The translations under genes and the position numbers were made by a program. From contig CM030938.1 in the NCBI GenBank assembly GCA_018136815.1, forward strand, positions 3,546,112 to 3,610,111: DNA of 64,000 bases, given 5' to 3'. Shown in pieces: positions 60,244 through 64,000 of the stretch. The stretch comes from Isochrysis galbana. Its lineage: Eukaryota; Haptophyta; Isochrysidales; Isochrysidaceae. The first letter of the stretch is position 1; each line of letters starts with the position of its first letter. The notes beneath the pieces were generated by a model that was not told where the DNA came from, ran no database searches, and worked only from the letters and a program-made list of their open reading frames with translations.

Positions 60244-61485
60244 ATGTCGGGAACGGACGCACGTCTGCCTTGCTTCGAGTGCATCGCGATCGAGCCGTGC
60301 ACGCCGAGCTCGTTCATCCCAGCTCCTGACCTCACGCCGCATGCAGAAGTCGTCGGCTGTCGCAAACCTCCTGCTGTCAGCCCTCTCCCTCTCTCCCTGG
60401 AGGTACACCCCAAGGAGAACGACAAGCAGAGCCTCAACCCGGACGCACCAGAGTTTCGGGTTGCTACGGAACCGAGCAGCGCTGGGCTCAGTGCAAGTGC
60501 GCCAGTGTTCAAGCCAGATCTCGCGAGACCCGCCTCGAAGAGCCAACTCAGCACCACAGCCCCGGTGTTCAAACCATGCGTCGTTGCAGCATTTGGGAAC
60601 GACATTCTAGACCAATGGCAGGACACGAGCAATATGCACGTGGACTTCGTCAAAAATCAAGTTGAGCGTACTTCGCATCTGCCTGAGACGACAGATCCCG
60701 TGCAGTTACAGAGGCTGCTCAAACTGAATTCATCTTCCGACAATCGAATTGCTGAGCTTCACAAGGGTATTGAGGCAGCGGCATCCCGTGAGGCTGCACT
60801 CAAGACTAATCTCAAAGCGACACATGACCAGCTTGCTGCGATGGCACAAGAATTAGAAGGTGCTAAGCTGACTATCAGAAATCAGCAGCGTGCGTTGACG
60901 GCCGCACAGGTCGCTCATCAGGAAGAAATACAAGCACTTCTTCGTGCAAAGACCCAGGAAATTGTTGTCCTACGCGATTCGAACGATGACCTGCTCGCAC
61001 AAAATGAGCAGTTGGAGCACCAGGTGCATGTCTTGAGGCGCGAGCAGAAGAAGAGGACCGCGATAGCAGATTGTGATGGCGCTAATGTTAATCTCGACGA
61101 CGGGTTCCACCTTAGCTCTGCATTTTGCTGCACATCAACAGAGCTTTTGTCACACAGACCCGATGCCAACACCATGTCGACAATGAAAGCTCCTGTCATC
61201 CCCGTAATTGATGATGGGTATCATGCGCAATCCGCCTCCATGCCAACCCAAATGACTATGTCTGGAAAGCTGAACCAGGTCTCCATTGCGCACGTGTCCG
61301 TTATTCCGCAACCTCGACGGGTGCACTGCATTCCAAATGGTGATCTTTCCTCAAAGTCGTTTGCGAATCACACCGGCATGGTCAACCCAAATGGGTCGGC
61401 TCAGATGCCAGGGCGAGGAACTCTCGCCGAATTTCGCCCAGGGCAGCAGCCGTACCATGTTTCGACCCGCCGGCAGTTGAGCTAG
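60244..61485 (+). CDS. Coiled-coil protein of unknown function
   Basis: Intronless ORF. The frame is open further upstream, but the ATG at 60244 begins protein-like sequence, giving 413 residues. Residues 1-60 contain Cys-Phe-Glu-Cys and Pro-rich sequence. Residues 75-120 contain a duplicated Ala-Pro-Val-Phe-Lys-Pro motif separated by about 20 residues. Residues about 160-275 form a strongly predicted coiled coil with Ala/Leu/Glu/Gln heptads (Leu-Lys-Ala-Thr-His-Asp-Gln-Leu, Gln-Asn-Glu-Gln-Leu-Glu-like segments), ending in a basic Arg-Arg-Glu-Gln-Lys-Lys-Arg. The C-terminal 130 residues are polar and low in structure. The family is not recognised. A cytoskeletal, centrosomal or scaffold role would be a guess. 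Confidence 0.7.
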   Translation: MSGTDARLPCFECIAIEPCTPSSFIPAPDLTPHAEVVGCRKPPAVSPLPLSLEVHPKENDKQSLNPDAPEFRVATEPSSAGLSASAPVFKPDLARPASKSQLSTTAPVFKPCVVAAFGNDILDQWQDTSNMHVDFVKNQVERTSHLPETTDPVQLQRLLKLNSSSDNRIAELHKGIEAAASREAALKTNLKATHDQLAAMAQELEGAKLTIRNQQRALTAAQVAHQEEIQALLRAKTQEIVVLRDSNDDLLAQNEQLEHQVHVLRREQKKRTAIADCDGANVNLDDGFHLSSAFCCTSTELLSHRPDANTMSTMKAPVIPVIDDGYHAQSASMPTQMTMSGKLNQVSIAHVSVIPQPRRVHCIPNGDLSSKSFANHTGMVNPNGSAQMPGRGTLAEFRPGQQPYHVSTRRQLS

Positions 61486-62257
61486 CGTTCAGCCCCTGCA
61501 TGGGGGGTTGAATACTTGCGGTCGCAGCGGTTTTACTTTACGGTCTTGGATGGTGTTTTGTCTAATGGGTCCGTGGCGACTCATCGGGATTCCAAAGCGT
61601 TTTCCCATGCGATCTTGCGTCCACAGCCACCAGCCTCGACTGTTGCCTCGCAACATTAAGTATTTTGTGCCCTGTGCGTTGCACTTCACAAGGTTGCAGA
61701 GCATCGTGGGGTCCGCATGTGCATGCATGGCAGCATGTCGACATGTCACGTGAGTAACTCTCTCGATTTCTTGTCGGGCCTCGCTTGCAGGCCATTTGCG
61801 TAGCACTGTCACCCATTCGTCAGCTTTCTAGTGGTCAGTCAGTTGGCGGTGTTTGTCTATGTCTTCATCTTTGCGCCATGGCTATGGTAGTAGTAGTGGA
61901 GTCACGAGGCACGAGGTGCTTGCGTATAATCTCAAGCCCGCGCTGCATGTGCGTGTGGCGCAACACAATTACAATTCGCACGATAAATTGACCAAAGATT
62001 GTTTGATCTAGGCCCAACCCCACCCCTCTAGCAATCGGACATACCGATTCAGACCCGGATTCCGCGCCATGGGCCATGCCTGGCGGCTCGTCTGCTCGTC
62101 TGGTGTATGTGGATGCGGCTAAGAATGCGGTCAACGTACAGATGCTCTCTACAATTCTACGATTCCCAAGGTCAGCAGGTAGCTATGATAGGAAGACATT
62201 TCGAGGCAAGGGAGAAGGATAGGCCCAGATTGAGACTTGCCTCCGGGATCCGCCGAG
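61486..62257. other. Intergenic, no gene recognised
   Basis: Ordinary composition. No conserved frame or repeat was recognised. Confidence 0.5.
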
Positions 62258-63337
62258 ATGCTCGTCGGGCCGCTCTCTGTGGCTGCCCTCTCGTCGGTGC
62301 TGGCTCGCTGGCATGCGGCAGTTCCTACGGGAGTGGCTGAGCGCGTTTCATCGGTGCGGATGACTGAGACCATCGCCATCTGCCAGGGAGGCTCCTGCGG
62401 CACGCACGGCGGCACTGCGCTGCTGAATGCAGCATGCGTGCTGGCTGCCGGTTGTGACCGCGAGGATGGGCCGCAGGTGAAGACGATCAATTGCTGTGGT
62501 GAGTGCCCAGACGGCGTGATGATCCGCCCGGCGATTCATATTCCCAGCTACGTCGCGCAGGCCTCCACGCAAGAGGAGGCCATGCATTCAGCAGAGGAGG
62601 CAGTCGTTTGCGCTGGTGCTGAGGTTGTACCCCAAATGCGGACGGTCTACACCTTGCAGGAGAAGGCCGAGCTAGCCCTGAAGAAAGGCACCCCTGTCGA
62701 GGCGATTAAAGCTATCGGTGCTGTGCTGGACGCGGTCCCCGATCACGTTTTTGAGCCTTGGCAACCTGGCATTGAGCATGAGAGCCTCTCATGGCTCGAC
62801 ACTTCATGGGAAGAATCCTTGCATGGGTCGAAGCTGGTGCTCGCGGAATCGACTGCGAATTTCGAGTTTGGGACCGTCGGTGACCAACTTCTCCTGGTTG
62901 ACTGCGAGGTGGATGAGAAGCGCCGCACTGTTGCCGGTCGTTGGGAAAGCTCAGAAGGGGCGGAAGGCGAGTTTCTCCTGACAATGAGTGAAGATGGAAG
63001 ATTCTTTTCTGGAGCAATTGATCCTGGCGAGCCGAGCGAAAAGCTGTGGCAAGGGATGCGATTGGGAGTCGGCACGGGAGTGCGGCGAAGCCGACGGGGA
63101 GAGACCCCCCCGCTTAAGATTGCCTGGCTACATGAGCTCTTGCTCTGTCGCGCTAGGCTTCACCTTGATGGTGGCAACACGGATCTCGCTCTTGAAGATG
63201 CCAGACGAGCCACGAGACTGTGTTGCCGTGCTGCCAGTGGGTACGGGATGTTGGCTGACGTCGCGGACGCCGCTGGCAACGTCGAGCTTGCCAAGTGGGC
63301 ACGACAGGAGAAGCGCTGGCTTCAGTCCTTCGCTTGA
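62258..63337 (+). CDS. Thioredoxin-like [2Fe-2S] ferredoxin fused to a C-terminal helical-repeat region
   Basis: Intronless ORF of 359 residues from the ATG at 62258. Residues about 35-95 have the thioredoxin-like 2Fe-2S layout: Ile-Cys-Gln-Gly-Gly-Ser-Cys-Gly, then about 35 residues on, Ile-Asn-Cys-Cys-Gly-Glu-Cys-Pro-Asp-Gly. The CX4C and CX3C ligand pairs and the following Val-Met-Ile-Arg-Pro fit the family that includes NuoE-type and Aquifex-type ferredoxins. A leader of about 30 residues before it may target an organelle. Residues 130-165 (Lys-Ala-Glu-Leu-Ala-Leu-Lys-Lys-Gly) and the last 60 residues (Leu-Arg-Arg... Ala-Leu-Glu-Asp-Ala-Arg-Arg-Ala) look like TPR helices. Between them is a strand-rich segment with a Phe-Glu-Phe-Gly-Thr-Val-Gly-Asp-Gln-Leu-Leu-Leu motif. 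Electron transfer is likely, but the partner is unknown. Confidence 0.8.
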   Translation: MLVGPLSVAALSSVLARWHAAVPTGVAERVSSVRMTETIAICQGGSCGTHGGTALLNAACVLAAGCDREDGPQVKTINCCGECPDGVMIRPAIHIPSYVAQASTQEEAMHSAEEAVVCAGAEVVPQMRTVYTLQEKAELALKKGTPVEAIKAIGAVLDAVPDHVFEPWQPGIEHESLSWLDTSWEESLHGSKLVLAESTANFEFGTVGDQLLLVDCEVDEKRRTVAGRWESSEGAEGEFLLTMSEDGRFFSGAIDPGEPSEKLWQGMRLGVGTGVRRSRRGETPPLKIAWLHELLLCRARLHLDGGNTDLALEDARRATRLCCRAASGYGMLADVADAAGNVELAKWARQEKRWLQSFA

Positions 63338-63477
63338 TCTGCAATGGAGGGCCACAAGCTTGACGCTTAAATAACACGAGATCTCCTGTACGTACTACTA
63401 TTGAGCTATCTTTTGGCAAGCATGTGTGTCATCTTTGCCTCCAGCCATCCATGGTCACAACAATATGACAGCAACAT

Positions 63478-63655
63478 ATAAAAAAAAACATCTGAAGATT
63501 CGGGGCTATACACCTACTGTCTATACAGGACTCACCCTCTCTATTTCCATCGCCCTTATCTCCCCTCCCTCCACCTCCTCCCCTGCCCCCCTTCTTTCCT
63601 TTCTCTTTGGTTTCCGGGGTTCGACCTCGGTGCACTACCTGAGGTCTGGTTTGGA
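63478..63655. repeat. Short dispersed repeat family S1, copy 3
   Basis: The best-preserved copy: A-run, CATCTGAAGATTCGGGGC, TACACCTACTGTCTATA, TCCCTCCACCTCCTCCCC, CTTTGGTTTCCGGGG, TTCGACCTCGGTGCACTACC. The complementary strand reads GGTCGAACCCC, close to the polymerase III B-box consensus GGTTCGANNCC. Confidence 0.65.
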
Positions 63656-63736
63656 GTGTGGGGTCGGGGCAGGCCTTCTGGTATGGTCACTCTCATGTAA
63701 CGTCCTCACGGCCGTGTTTGGGTGTGGGGATCCCGT

Positions 63737-63961
63737 CTATGTCACATTGCCTCTAGTGGTGCCCGTTCCCGTTGTCTGCATCAGTGTTTTATACGTCCTC
63801 TTCGCTGCACGCACCTCTGTCTCTTGGATAGCGTGTGCGATCCCAAGTTTTGCGGCCAGCTCGGCTAGCTCCTCGCTGGGTTTGAGCCCACCTTTGCCGC
63901 TTATGTGAAATATGGGCCTTAAGTCGCCCATATCTATTCTTTTCTTAGGTTGTCTTCCCAT
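63737..63961 (-). other. Possible coding fragment at the window edge
   Basis: A minus-strand frame of 74 codons with protein-like composition (Leu-Lys-Pro-Ser-Glu-Glu-Leu-Ala-Glu-Leu-Ala-Ala-Lys-Leu-Gly, then a Lys/Arg-rich helix). It may be an exon of a gene extending beyond the window, or retroelement-derived. No family is recognised. Confidence 0.3.
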
Positions 63962-64000
63962 GCCCGCTTGGGCCGTTCGCGCTGAGTCGGTTTCATATGC

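Noticed and set aside
1-64000. tRNA, rRNA or other structured RNA genes
   Set aside because: No cloverleaf with both A and B boxes and no rRNA core sequence was recognised. Only the B-box-like word in S1 repeats was seen.

Overview
The window is nuclear DNA from a GC-rich unicellular eukaryote, most likely a marine alga. I favour a haptophyte or a similar lineage, but the sequence does not prove it. Reasons: spliced genes with short introns (mostly GT-AG, one apparent GC-AG); deep eukaryotic genes (Sec23, COP9 signalosome subunit 1, a reduced-folate-carrier-family transporter, a fringe-like glycosyltransferase); a giant-virus-like fragment; and a very heavy load of LTR and non-LTR retroelements, small repeats and C/T-rich low-complexity DNA. 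Three runs of exactly 100 N (8871-8970, 25837-25936, 58008-58107) are scaffold gaps.

Layout. 0-9 kb: a TA-flanked inverted-repeat element (731-1742), an MSS51-like/TPR gene (2366-4513), a decayed patch resembling large DNA virus genes (5299-6606, minus), and a fringe/GT31 glycosyltransferase (minus) whose 5' part is lost in the first gap. 9.5-12.5 kb: gypsy LTR and gag debris enclosing an ankyrin-repeat fragment. 13.1-14.4 kb: a four-exon aldo/keto-reductase-like gene that has lost its catalytic tetrad. 15.8-25.8 kb: a Ty3/gypsy chromovirus-type element on the minus strand with an intact 2494-residue pol ORF and a separate gag ORF. 26-28.5 kb: inverted LTR debris and repeats. 28.7-29.8 kb: a three-exon tandem ABM-domain gene. 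30.5-38.2 kb: a second, defective gypsy element plus LTR pieces. 39.7-41.0 kb: COP9 signalosome subunit 1. 42-44 kb: a gag-LTR remnant. 45.0-48.5 kb (minus): Sec23 in three exons. 49-54.3 kb: repeats, a broken LINE and a fold-back element. 54.6-57.7 kb: a six-exon SLC19-type transporter. 58.6-59.7 kb: a second LINE remnant and chimeric scraps. 60.2-61.5 kb: a coiled-coil protein. 62.3-63.3 kb: a [2Fe-2S] thioredoxin-like fusion protein.

The most unusual content is in the gypsy elements. Between gag and protease the pol polyprotein carries a domain closely resembling phage/bacterial DNA cytosine methyltransferase-like proteins, with a proline-proline-cysteine motif and a Glu-Asn-Pro motif. The second element retains the same domain, truncated and out of frame. 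The gag ORFs carry a Cys/His cluster that is not the usual CCHC knuckle. Other points of interest are the giant-virus-like patch, the catalytically dead AKR, a Sec23 with a signal-like N terminus, and many intergenic islands in which one short word, different at each island, is repeated in direct and inverted orientation.

The host genes look like unrelated housekeeping genes and do not form an operon-like unit. Several share a C/T-rich leader, and three share a TAGAGTAGAG-like motif upstream. No homology search could be run. All family calls come from reading motifs.
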